From the NCBI GenBank assembly GCA_937952445.1, contig CALGAA010000326.1, positions 1 to 5,089 on the forward strand: a DNA stretch of 5,089 nt, in the 5' to 3' direction. Of the stretch, positions 1 to 5,057 are shown piece after piece (position 1 is the stretch's first letter; each line of letters begins with the position of its first letter). Below the pieces are notes generated by a model. That model ran no database searches. It saw only the letters and a program-made list of their open reading frames with translations, and was not told where the DNA came from. Source of the DNA: an uncultured Bacteroidota bacterium. GTDB taxonomy: Bacteria > Bacteroidota > Bacteroidia > Chitinophagales > Saprospiraceae. A program made the translations under genes and the position numbers.

Positions 1-72
1 AGATATGTGCAGCCCGCCGGTCAAAAGCTACTCAAACTCAAACACAAACTCAAACACACTCCCGTAAGCCCT
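1..72. repeat. Direct repeat, copy 1 (72 bp), with AAACTC/AAACAC hexamer tract
   Basis: This stretch matches 154-225 without gaps at about 63 of 72 positions (counted by eye). Its second half holds a six-base periodic tract alternating TCAAAC and ACAAAC, followed by the shared ending ACACTCCCGTAA. The copy begins at the window edge, so the repeat may extend further left. It lies downstream of the beta-barrel gene stop, and no coding potential is evident. It could be a non-autonomous repeat family, a local duplication, or part of a longer tandem array continuing outside the window. Confidence 0.8.
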
Positions 73-124
73 CCACCTTATTCCACAACACCCGGAAAAA
101 CCCGAACTTCTCCCCCCGCAATAT

Positions 125-168
125 GGCCTGCCGGGCACAAATTCCAAATCATCAGATGTGTGCAGGCC
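125..168. repeat. Imperfect inverted repeat (GGCCTGC / GCAGGCC)
   Basis: The arms GGCCTGC (125-131) and GCAGGCC (162-168) are perfectly complementary. A second paired segment, CACA (136-139) with TGTG (157-160), lies inside after a small asymmetric internal loop. No T-run follows on either strand, so it does not look like an intrinsic terminator. Its right arm falls inside direct-repeat copy 2, where copy 1 differs at one position of the arm. It may be structural DNA belonging to the repeat family or a chance pairing. Confidence 0.45.
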
Positions 169-225
169 GTCAGGTAAAAGCTACTCAAACACAAACACAA
201 ACTCTAACACACTCCCGTAACCCCT
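154..225. repeat. Direct repeat, copy 2 (72 bp)
   Basis: This is the second copy of the repeat at 1-72, offset by 153 bp and differing at about nine positions. Six differences cluster in the first 22 bases, while the hexamer tract and the ACACTCCCGTAA ending are nearly unchanged. The copy ends only 2 bp from the stop codon of the beta-barrel gene at 228, so the repeat begins almost immediately after that gene in transcription order and would be part of its 3' untranslated region. Confidence 0.8.
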
Positions 226-227
226 AC

Positions 228-812
228 TTATATACCCCATGCAATCCCGATCGACAAATGAATATTCCGGATTTTTGTCTTATCCGGCAGGGTGGAGGAG
301 GATTTTGAAAGGGGATTGAGTTCAAAAAATGATCTCAAATCCGTGTTAAGCCAAACCCGTTCCTGAAGTTGGTAATTGAACCCCAGACCTGCTCCCACAC
401 CGATGGAAAATTTGTTCAATTCATTTTCATCCATATCGGAGGACAACATATATCCGAGTTGAGGGCCCAAAAAAACTTTTGGTCTGAAACTCTGCCCCAG
501 TTCTCCGAAAAAAATGTTGTACAATATAGGTACGCGCAGGTAATTAAATTTAATACTCGATCCGGACAATTTATACCCTTCCTGCGAATACAACGCATCC
601 ACTGTCAGTCCGGAATTCTCGTTTATACTATAGGTTGAGGTAATACCCAGTGCTAAACCAGTCAGCATTTTCGCCTGGTCGATTTCACTGACGTTGGAGA
701 AGTTCACCCCAACCCGTGGACCGATGGAAAAATTGCTGGAGGTGAGTTGGGCAGAAGTGACCCCATACGATAATAAAAGCACGAAGAGAATATAGGAAAT
801 TCGGTATTTCAT
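228..812 (-). CDS. Outer-membrane beta-barrel protein (PorT-like family)
   Basis: This encodes 194 residues with a clear N-terminal signal peptide: a basic MKYR, a hydrophobic stretch to about residue 18, and a likely cleavage after TSA-21. The mature part alternates hydrophobic and polar residues, with glycine/aromatic strand ends such as IGPRVGVNFSN (30-40), FNYLRVPILYN (89-99), VFLGPQLGYML (113-123) and IGVGAGLGFNYQL (137-149). It ends in short strands at HLSIGIAW. The YLRVPILY and LGPQLGY signatures are typical of the outer-membrane beta-barrel family named after PorT, usually about 180-250 residues, so the length is normal. The predicted location is the outer membrane; the substrate or partner is unknown, and many family members have no defined function. 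The ATG at 812 gives an intact signal peptide. The gene starts 37 bp after the OmpA-type gene on the same strand and is probably co-transcribed with it. No terminator hairpin follows; the next sequence is the 72-bp repeat. Confidence 0.88.
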   Translation of the reverse strand: MKYRISYILFVLLLSYGVTSAQLTSSNFSIGPRVGVNFSNVSEIDQAKMLTGLALGITSTYSINENSGLTVDALYSQEGYKLSGSSIKFNYLRVPILYNIFFGELGQSFRPKVFLGPQLGYMLSSDMDENELNKFSIGVGAGLGFNYQLQERVWLNTDLRSFFELNPLSKSSSTLPDKTKIRNIHLSIGIAWGI

Positions 813-849
813 GGCTGTTGAAATTTTGATGAATAATCCGTCAAGATGA

Positions 850-1527
850 TTAGTTCAAAAATGAACTGATATCCTGACCTTCTTTTGCGGCTTCTTTAAG
901 TTCATCGTTCGCTACGATCACGATTTCGACACGCCGATTCAACTGGCGACCTTCTTCGGTATCGTTGTCAGCAATTGGATCGGTTTCTCCGTAACCCAAC
1001 ACCTGTAATCTCTGAGAGGGAACACCGTTGCTGACCAGGTAATCTACAACAGCATCAGCCCGATTGACCGATAAAGATTGATTATAAGCCTGGTCTCCCA
1101 CGTTATCCGTATGCCCCAATATGTTGAGTTCTGTTTCCTCGTATTTCTGCAACGTATTGGCTAATTGGGCTAAATTTTCCTTTGTTGCCGGCCGCAAGTC
1201 GTAAGAATCGAAATCAAACAATAATCCGGAATCGAAAATAATCACGATCCCTTCTCCCACTCTTTCCACGTGGGCATTTTCTAGTTCATCGGCAATTTCA
1301 CGAGCCTGCTTGTCCATGTAATTTCCAATGATGGCCCCAGCCGCACCGCCCACTCCGGCACCGAGAATGATACCAGCCGCCTTATTTTTCTTGGTGATCA
1401 AAGCACCTGTCGTTCCACCCACCACGGCGCCGATAATAGCCCCCTGGACTTTACGGGAAGCATTACAGGAAAGGTTGAGGGATGTACTTAAAAGGGCAAA
1501 CACGACCACTAAAATTAGATTTCTCAT
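850..1527 (-). CDS. OmpA-family lipoprotein with glycine zipper
   Basis: This encodes 225 residues from the ATG at 1527. That start puts a hydrophobic signal (LILVVVFALLSTS) at the N-terminus followed by Cys-21, a plausible lipoprotein cysteine, although the preceding NLS is not an ideal lipobox. The frame stays open upstream to an ATG at 1650, but those 41 residues would bury the signal peptide, so that start is rejected. Residues 29-68 are a glycine zipper of small residues (GAIIGAVVGG, GAGVGGAAGAIIG), followed by YMDKQA. Residues about 93-205 form the OmpA C-terminal peptidoglycan-binding domain: FDFDS, GHTDNVG (138-144), the LSVNRADAV helix (152-160), GYGETDPIADN and the closing NRRVEI (197-202). 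Asp-141 and Arg-156 fall where this family contacts diaminopimelate. The expected role is a periplasmic, membrane-anchored protein holding the outer membrane to the cell wall. It is first in a likely two-gene unit with the beta-barrel protein. Translation starts after an A-rich leader without a Shine-Dalgarno sequence. Confidence 0.92.
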   Translation of the reverse strand: MRNLILVVVFALLSTSLNLSCNASRKVQGAIIGAVVGGTTGALITKKNKAAGIILGAGVGGAAGAIIGNYMDKQAREIADELENAHVERVGEGIVIIFDSGLLFDFDSYDLRPATKENLAQLANTLQKYEETELNILGHTDNVGDQAYNQSLSVNRADAVVDYLVSNGVPSQRLQVLGYGETDPIADNDTEEGRQLNRRVEIVIVANDELKEAAKEGQDISSFLN

Positions 1528-1670
1528 GGTTGTTTTATTTAAGTGTTTCTGTTCCCTATAACACAATTCAGTATAAAAATATTGTGAACATACTGCCTTT
1601 ATGGTTCGGATTAGTTCTGATGGCCCATAGCTAATATAGGGTGAGGTCATTTTAATTTATCTGATGTTAG

Positions 1671-1687
1671 TTTACAATTTTTGTAAA
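1671..1687. promoter_or_regulatory. Perfect inverted repeat upstream of the OmpA-type gene (possible operator)
   Basis: TTTACAA (1671-1677) and TTGTAAA (1681-1687) are perfectly complementary around a TTT spacer. The site lies about 144-160 bp upstream of the ATG at 1527. AT-rich palindromes of this size are common binding sites for dimeric regulators. It is not followed by a convincing T-run on either strand, so a terminator is less likely. The surrounding sequence is AT-rich, which raises the chance of a random palindrome. No clear TAnnTTTG promoter box was found between it and the gene. Confidence 0.35.
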
Positions 1688-1756
1688 ATAGAAAGGAGGT
1701 GTTGTTTCGCTATGGCGTGGTTAGGAACCGTTTAAGGGAAAATAATTGACCGGATT

Positions 1757-1807
1757 TAACTAAGAGTATCGATCGCCAACGGATTTTATCCTGAAGGCTC
1801 TATTTTA
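1757..1807. repeat. Diverged direct repeat, copy A (about 50 bp)
   Basis: This aligns with 1960-2010 at roughly 75-80% identity with one single-base gap (counted by eye). Shared blocks include TAACTA, ATCGCC, CGxATTT and GAAGG followed by a T-rich end. It flanks the hairpin cluster at 1821-1909 on its left. It has no open frame of note. The two copies bracket about 150 bp and probably belong to one repeat family or composite element. Confidence 0.6.
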
Positions 1808-1820
1808 GATGTTTTATATT

Positions 1821-1909
1821 CGTCGTCCCTTCAGGACTCAATACCTGTATTGATACACTTCGATGGGTTGAAACCCATCGCTGAACCATCGTCGTCCTTT
1901 CAGGACTCA
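1821..1909. repeat. Hairpin cluster: two 20-bp units around two perfect palindromes
   Basis: Two 20-bp units (1821-1840 and 1890-1909) differ at one position only; each holds a small GTCC-loop-GGAC hairpin. Between them lie two perfect palindromes: TCAATAC/GTATTGA (1838-1853, 2-nt loop) and CGATGGGTT/AACCCATCG (1861-1880, 2-nt loop). Read on the minus strand, the order is a hairpin with AGTCCTGAAAGGAC, the AACCCATCG palindrome, the second palindrome, then a hairpin with AGTCCTGAAGGGAC. From memory, this wording (GAGTCCTGAAAGGACGAC near GATGGGTTTCAACCCATC) resembles dispersed palindromic repeats in Bacteroidota and other environmental genomes. I cannot confirm this without a search. No transposase or RAYT gene is in the window. 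Confidence 0.7.
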
Positions 1910-1959
1910 CAGTATACAGCTACTTTAAGGGATTAATTACTGAATTTCCGAGCAGACCC

Positions 1960-2010
1960 TAACTATGGGCATCAATCGCCCACGAATTTATCTGGAAGGA
2001 TATATTTTTT
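1960..2010. repeat. Diverged direct repeat, copy B (about 50 bp)
   Basis: This is the partner of 1757-1807, in the same orientation, lying to the right of the hairpin cluster and ending just before the terminator of the oxidoreductase gene. It carries ATCAATCGCCCACGAATTTA where copy A has the related ATCGATCGCCAACGGATTTTA. It probably marks the right boundary of the composite repeat region, but the ends cannot be fixed without genome-wide copies. The stretch 1910-1959 between the cluster and this copy shows nothing recognisable. Confidence 0.6.
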
Positions 2011-2018
2011 GATAGAAT

Positions 2019-2060
2019 AAAAAAGACTCCACAGCAGGACATTAATTTCTGCCGGGAGTC
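2019..2060 (-). terminator. Intrinsic terminator of the oxidoreductase/isomerase unit
   Basis: Read on the minus strand, GACTCC then CGGCAG pair with CTGCTG then GGAGTC: a stem of about 12 bp with one G-U pair and one bulged T, closing an 11-nt loop. It is followed directly by TTTTTTATT. It lies 24 bp past the oxidoreductase stop codon. The plus strand has no T-run after the stem, so it acts in the minus direction only. This separates the metabolic genes from the repeat region and the envelope genes. Confidence 0.9.
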
Positions 2061-2084
2061 ATTGAAGAAGCTTATTTATCTTGA

Positions 2085-3230
2085 TTATACTTGCTGCCAA
2101 CTTCTGTTTTTCGCAGATTTCAGAACTGCATGGCATACCCTTTCGGTTTTATACGCATCTTCAAAAGAGGGAGCGCATCCTTTGTTGCCCTCTTCCAATC
2201 CTTTAAAGAAATCGGCTGCCTGATGGATAAAGGAATGTTCGTATCCGATGCTGGTTCCCGGTATCCACCAGCGATCCATATAAGGCTGTTCTCCATCAGT
2301 AACGTGGATCGAACGCCATCCCCGCAGGTGAGATTCATCCCGGTGATCGAAATATTCGAGTCGGTTCATGTCGTGCAAATCCCATCGGATCGAAGCGTGT
2401 TCTCCGTTAATTTCAAACGTATATAGGGCTTTATGTCCCCGTGCGTATCGGGTCGCCTCAAAAAGACCGAGAGATCCGTTTTCAAAATGGCAATGGAATA
2501 TACAGGCATCATCAATACCGACGGGTTGTACCTTGCCGGTTTCCTGATGCATCCGTTCTTTGACAAAGGTTTCTGTCACCGCTGAAACGTCCTCGATAGC
2601 ACCGTTCAGCCACATTGCTGTATCGATGCAATGCGCGAGCAAATCTCCGGTTACTCCCGAACCGGCAGCGTCTACGTCGAGCCGCCAGGCTGCTTCTCCA
2701 CCTTGAGGAAGATCAGGGTTGATCGTCCAGTCTTGCAGGAAATTGGCCCGATAATGGAAAATCTTTCCCAGCTTACCGGAATCAATGATGTTTTTCGCCA
2801 GCGTAACCGCGGGCATCCGACGATAATTGTACCACACCGTATTGGCTACACCTGCTTCGGTGACAGCATCAAGCATTTCTTTGGCCTGGTTGATATCGTG
2901 AGAAAGTGGTTTTTCACAGAGGATCATTTTACCTGATTTGGCGGCTGCGATCGCAATTTCAGCATGAAGGTTGTTTGGCGCGCAGATGTCAATGGCATCG
3001 ATGTCGTCTCGTTCGATCAATTTTCGCCAATCGTTTTCAAAGGATTTAAACCCCCATGTTTCTGCAAATTCTCTTCCCTTTTCTTCATTACGCGAGGCTA
3101 CCGCCTGAAGGACTGGTTGGTATTCGAGGTCCGGAAAAATGGTGGGGATATGGGTATACGCATTAGCGTGCATCCGGCCCATCAGACCGCGTCCGATGAG
3201 TCCGATTCGTACGATTTTTTTATTGTTCAT
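2085..3230 (-). CDS. Gfo/Idh/MocA-family NAD(P)-dependent oxidoreductase
   Basis: This encodes 381 residues, a normal length for the family, which oxidises or reduces hydroxyl groups of sugars, sugar acids or cyclitols in the cytoplasm. The N-terminal Rossmann fold begins with IGLIGRGLMGRMHANAY (9-25), a G-x-G-x-x-G nucleotide loop. ASRN (45-48) follows the second strand, and DAIDICAPNNLHAEIA (78-93) and the CEKPLS motif (105-110, catalytic-type Lys-107) come next. The C-terminal alpha/beta domain holds GDLLAHCIDTAMWL (195-208), where Asp-196 and His-200 match the D-x-x-x-H catalytic pattern of IolG-type enzymes. The cofactor (NAD or NADP) is not decidable by eye, and the substrate is unknown. 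The ATG at 3230 gives the family's standard short lead before the glycine loop. The gene starts 38 bp after the isomerase gene and ends before a strong terminator, so it is the last gene of the unit. The partners suggest an inositol-like or keto-sugar pathway; this is inference. Confidence 0.93.
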   Translation of the reverse strand: MNNKKIVRIGLIGRGLMGRMHANAYTHIPTIFPDLEYQPVLQAVASRNEEKGREFAETWGFKSFENDWRKLIERDDIDAIDICAPNNLHAEIAIAAAKSGKMILCEKPLSHDINQAKEMLDAVTEAGVANTVWYNYRRMPAVTLAKNIIDSGKLGKIFHYRANFLQDWTINPDLPQGGEAAWRLDVDAAGSGVTGDLLAHCIDTAMWLNGAIEDVSAVTETFVKERMHQETGKVQPVGIDDACIFHCHFENGSLGLFEATRYARGHKALYTFEINGEHASIRWDLHDMNRLEYFDHRDESHLRGWRSIHVTDGEQPYMDRWWIPGTSIGYEHSFIHQAADFFKGLEEGNKGCAPSFEDAYKTERVCHAVLKSAKNRSWQQV

Positions 3231-3268
3231 AGTGTTTTGTGTTTGTGTTTATGGTTAAATCAAGAGAG

Positions 3269-4309
3269 TTATTCACTCCAGCCGTGGGCATTTCTGACCT
3301 CGATCATTTTAGCCAGAATATTGTTCCAGGTTTCTTGCTTATACATGACTTCGTTGGGGAACATACATCCATCCCAGCATATATGGCGCAATCGTTTGGT
3401 CAGGTTGCCATTTTCATCCCGAAGCCAAAATCCGGCGTGGTGCGGTATATCGAGTCGACCGTTGGGATCATCGGCCAGACAATGCCGTCCGGTTTTGTCG
3501 TGTGCTCCTGATCCAAAAACCGTCCCATCATTTTGAGCAACGTGAAAATCGTTCATCCAGGGCCGGAGAGCATTGGTCATGGTTCGCATCCCTTCATCGA
3601 GGGCTTCTTTATCGTCCCATTCAAAATCTTCAGGTAAAATCCGGTCTTCCGGATGGTTGTAGCCCAGCAAATAGAGCAAGGTATGCGCCATATCTGCCTG
3701 GAAACCCATATTGTCCCGATCCACTGCTTCAAGCGTATCGAGCATCGTTTTCCAGGAATGCATTCCCCCCCAGCAAATTTCACCTTCTGCGGCCAGTTCC
3801 TCCCCGAAATCTGCAGCTACATCACAGGCCTCCCGGAAGGTTTGAGCAATTAGTTTGGTATTGCCAACCGGATCTTTTTCCCACGTGGCGGGATCGGTAG
3901 CCGAATCAATCCGGATCACGCCGTAAGGACGTACACCGTATTCTTTGAGCTTTGAGCCAAACCGCGCGGATTTCCGCACCATTTCGACGAAATTTTTCCG
4001 TTCCTCCGCCGATCCCATGGCTGATCCCCCTGTAGGAGGCCATATCGGAGCCACCAATGAGCCGATGTTGAGGCCGAGTTCGCCTACCCGATCCGCCAAT
4101 CTTTTCAATTCATCGTCCGATGCGTCAATGTTAAAATGGGGTTCAAACAAACCGATATCGATGCCGTCAAATTTGATCCCATTAACTTCCGCATTGACTG
4201 TTTTTTCCAGTAAATCATCCAACGGGATAATCGGTTCGGACCCCTCGCCCTTTCCCACAAAGCCGGGCCAGGTCGCATTGTGCAATTTGGGAAAATTATT
4301 CTCTGCCAT
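3269..4309 (-). CDS. Sugar phosphate isomerase/epimerase-like TIM-barrel protein
   Basis: This encodes 346 residues of the xylose-isomerase-like TIM-barrel superfamily (AP endonuclease 2/IolE type), somewhat longer than the usual 270-300. Strand-like segments and candidate metal ligands appear in order: VNGIKFDGIDIGLFEPHF (42-59), LNIGSLVAPIWPP (80-92), LAAEGEICWGGMHSW (172-186, Glu-175 or Glu-177), MGFQADMAHTLLY (201-213, Asp-206 and His-209), WMNDFHVAQNDG (251-262, His-256) and HICWDGCMFP (309-318). Such ligands usually bind a divalent metal and support isomerisation, epimerisation or dehydration of keto-sugars or inosose. No signal peptide is present, so it is cytoplasmic. The opening FPKLHNATWPGFVGKG is very unlike IolE and suggests a distinct subfamily that I cannot tie to a known reaction. 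The ATG at 4309 follows an A-rich leader typical of the phylum. It is co-directional with the oxidoreductase 38 bp downstream. The exact substrate is unknown. Confidence 0.88.
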   Translation of the reverse strand: MAENNFPKLHNATWPGFVGKGEGSEPIIPLDDLLEKTVNAEVNGIKFDGIDIGLFEPHFNIDASDDELKRLADRVGELGLNIGSLVAPIWPPTGGSAMGSAEERKNFVEMVRKSARFGSKLKEYGVRPYGVIRIDSATDPATWEKDPVGNTKLIAQTFREACDVAADFGEELAAEGEICWGGMHSWKTMLDTLEAVDRDNMGFQADMAHTLLYLLGYNHPEDRILPEDFEWDDKEALDEGMRTMTNALRPWMNDFHVAQNDGTVFGSGAHDKTGRHCLADDPNGRLDIPHHAGFWLRDENGNLTKRLRHICWDGCMFPNEVMYKQETWNNILAKMIEVRNAHGWSE

Positions 4310-4331
4310 AATCTTGTATTCTTTTAAATGT

Positions 4332-4358
4332 CAAAAATAGTGCGGTTTGAAGAACCGC
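4332..4358 (-). promoter_or_regulatory. Hairpin plus TAnnTTTG-like promoter box upstream of the isomerase gene
   Basis: On the minus strand a perfect 6-bp stem (GCGGTT / AACCGC, loop CTTCA, 4342-4358) is followed within 3 nt by TATTTTTG (4339-4332). That octamer fits the Bacteroidota -7 box TAnnTTTG exactly and ends 22 bp before the ATG at 4309, a reasonable promoter position. No matching -33 TTG was found at the usual spacing; the nearest TTTG is about 28 bp upstream. Alternatively the stem and its T-rich tail form a weak terminator for the cupin gene, or the inverted repeat is an operator over the promoter. The two readings are not exclusive. Confidence 0.4.
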
Positions 4359-4454
4359 TATAATACTCAAATTTTTAGTGTTTTCCAATCAGAATCTGTC
4401 CAAACTTTCGGCTTTTTTCAGTATTCCGTTTCCAAAATTCCGATCCCCGTCCGG

Positions 4455-4565
4455 TTAGGAGAATTGTGGTACAGAAACACTAATGGCTTTTCCGAAGAGC
4501 AGGCCTCCAGATGGTTTATTCCATTCCACAAACAGATCGGTTGCCCCGGGAAAGTGGGTTATGGA
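4455..4565 (-). other. Gap after the cupin gene, with an open in-frame tail
   Basis: This is intergenic sequence between the cupin stop and the hairpin upstream of the isomerase. In the same frame as the cupin, 36 sense codons follow its TGA before a TAA at 4455-4457, reading FPGATDLFVEWNKPSGG and onward to VSVPQFS. There is no start codon or recognisable domain, and the cupin's C-terminus (HFGPDNPELVI) looks complete, so this is probably non-coding. A remnant of another gene cannot be excluded. Between 4359 and 4454 I see nothing recognisable. Confidence 0.25.
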
Positions 4566-5042
4566 TCAAATGACCAGTTCCGGGTTGTCCGGACCAAAAT
4601 GTTTCAACATGACGATGGGGTCGGTTTTGGATGGATTGACGATAGTCACTCCGGATTTCGCCGCGGCTTCCGTGACGAAATATTCATCGTGCGTCAACTG
4701 TCCGTACCGGATCATCGTCGGAGTTTCAATATCCCATCCACCCATGGTTCCGTGGCCCTGCATCATGATCATACCGTACGCAGCCTGATCGGTAATGGTG
4801 ACCGTGGCTCCGGGTAGAACCGTCAATTCTTTGGCACTGAAGTCATGCGATTTGTAGACGATCCATTTTTCCACGTACCCTTCCGCTTCCATTTCTTCTA
4901 CACTGCGAACCGGTTTGGGTTCCATGAATCGATTTTCCCTGATGTTGGGATCGAGATTGAGCTCCCAGTCGATCACTTCCATGAGCTGGTCAAAATCACC
5001 GATGCGATCTTTAGGCGTTCCATTCCATAGAAGGCAGCCCAC
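4566..5042 (-). CDS. Cupin-fold protein, C-terminal part (5' end missing or frame-disrupted)
   Basis: The intact frame gives 158 codons from a GTG at 5042, but the product looks like only the C-terminal part of a larger protein. It begins without a proper N-terminus, and a TGA sits immediately before the GTG. Residues about 34-62 (IRENRFMEPKPV to VEKWIVYK) lead into a cupin-like beta sheet: FSAKELTVLPGATVTITD (68-85), YGMIMMQGHGTMGGWDIETP (89-108), YGQLTHDEYFVTEAA (113-127) and VTIVNPSKTDPIVMLKHFGP (132-151). His-97 is the clearest possible metal ligand; the full HxH motif of classic cupins is not obvious. Upstream, the adjacent frame reads GRPEWAAFYGMER, which looks protein-like and would join after a single-base indel near 5020-5030. 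The most likely explanations are a frameshift, a sequencing error close to a contig end, or a pseudogene. A sugar or sugar-acid isomerase role is possible from the neighbours, but unproven. Confidence 0.65.
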   Translation of the reverse strand: MGCLLWNGTPKDRIGDFDQLMEVIDWELNLDPNIRENRFMEPKPVRSVEEMEAEGYVEKWIVYKSHDFSAKELTVLPGATVTITDQAAYGMIMMQGHGTMGGWDIETPTMIRYGQLTHDEYFVTEAAAKSGVTIVNPSKTDPIVMLKHFGPDNPELVI

Positions 5043-5057
5043 TCAGGCCTGCCTGAG
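5042..5057. repeat. Perfect inverted repeat at the disrupted start of the cupin gene
   Basis: CTCAGGC (5042-5048) and GCCTGAG (5051-5057) are perfectly complementary around a 2-nt spacer. The repeat covers the point where the cupin frame closes with TGA. Such a tight GC-rich hairpin is a plausible site for a deletion, slippage or sequencing compression, so it may relate to the frame break. It could equally be ordinary coding sequence read out of frame. Confidence 0.4.

Noticed and set aside
1528..1650. Upstream ATG at 1650 giving the OmpA-type protein 41 extra residues
   Set aside because: It would place the hydrophobic signal and lipoprotein cysteine inside the protein. The ATG at 1527 yields a normal signal peptide.
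1821..1909. Possible CRISPR array
   Set aside because: There are only two short 20-bp units, the intervening sequence is itself palindromic, and no cas gene is present.
1757..2010. Integron attC site or group II intron remnant
   Set aside because: No attC core sites (GTTRRRY) in the right arrangement, no integrase, and no intron domain V-like structure was recognised.
3231..3268. ACAAACACAAA tract between isomerase and oxidoreductase, similar to the hexamer tract at the left end
   Set aside because: The match is about 12 bp of low-complexity sequence, with none of the rest of the 72-bp repeat present, so shared origin is not supported.
2964..3536. Plus-strand open frame spanning the oxidoreductase/isomerase junction
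   Set aside because: It is antisense to two clear genes and shows no family signature.
3502..3900. Long plus-strand open frame opposite the isomerase gene
   Set aside because: It is antisense to a well-supported conserved gene and its translation is low-complexity, rich in Pro, Arg and Ser, with no recognisable domain.
4347..4817. Plus-strand open frame across the gap and the cupin gene
   Set aside because: It overlaps the conserved cupin frame, has no recognisable domain, and lacks a convincing translation start.
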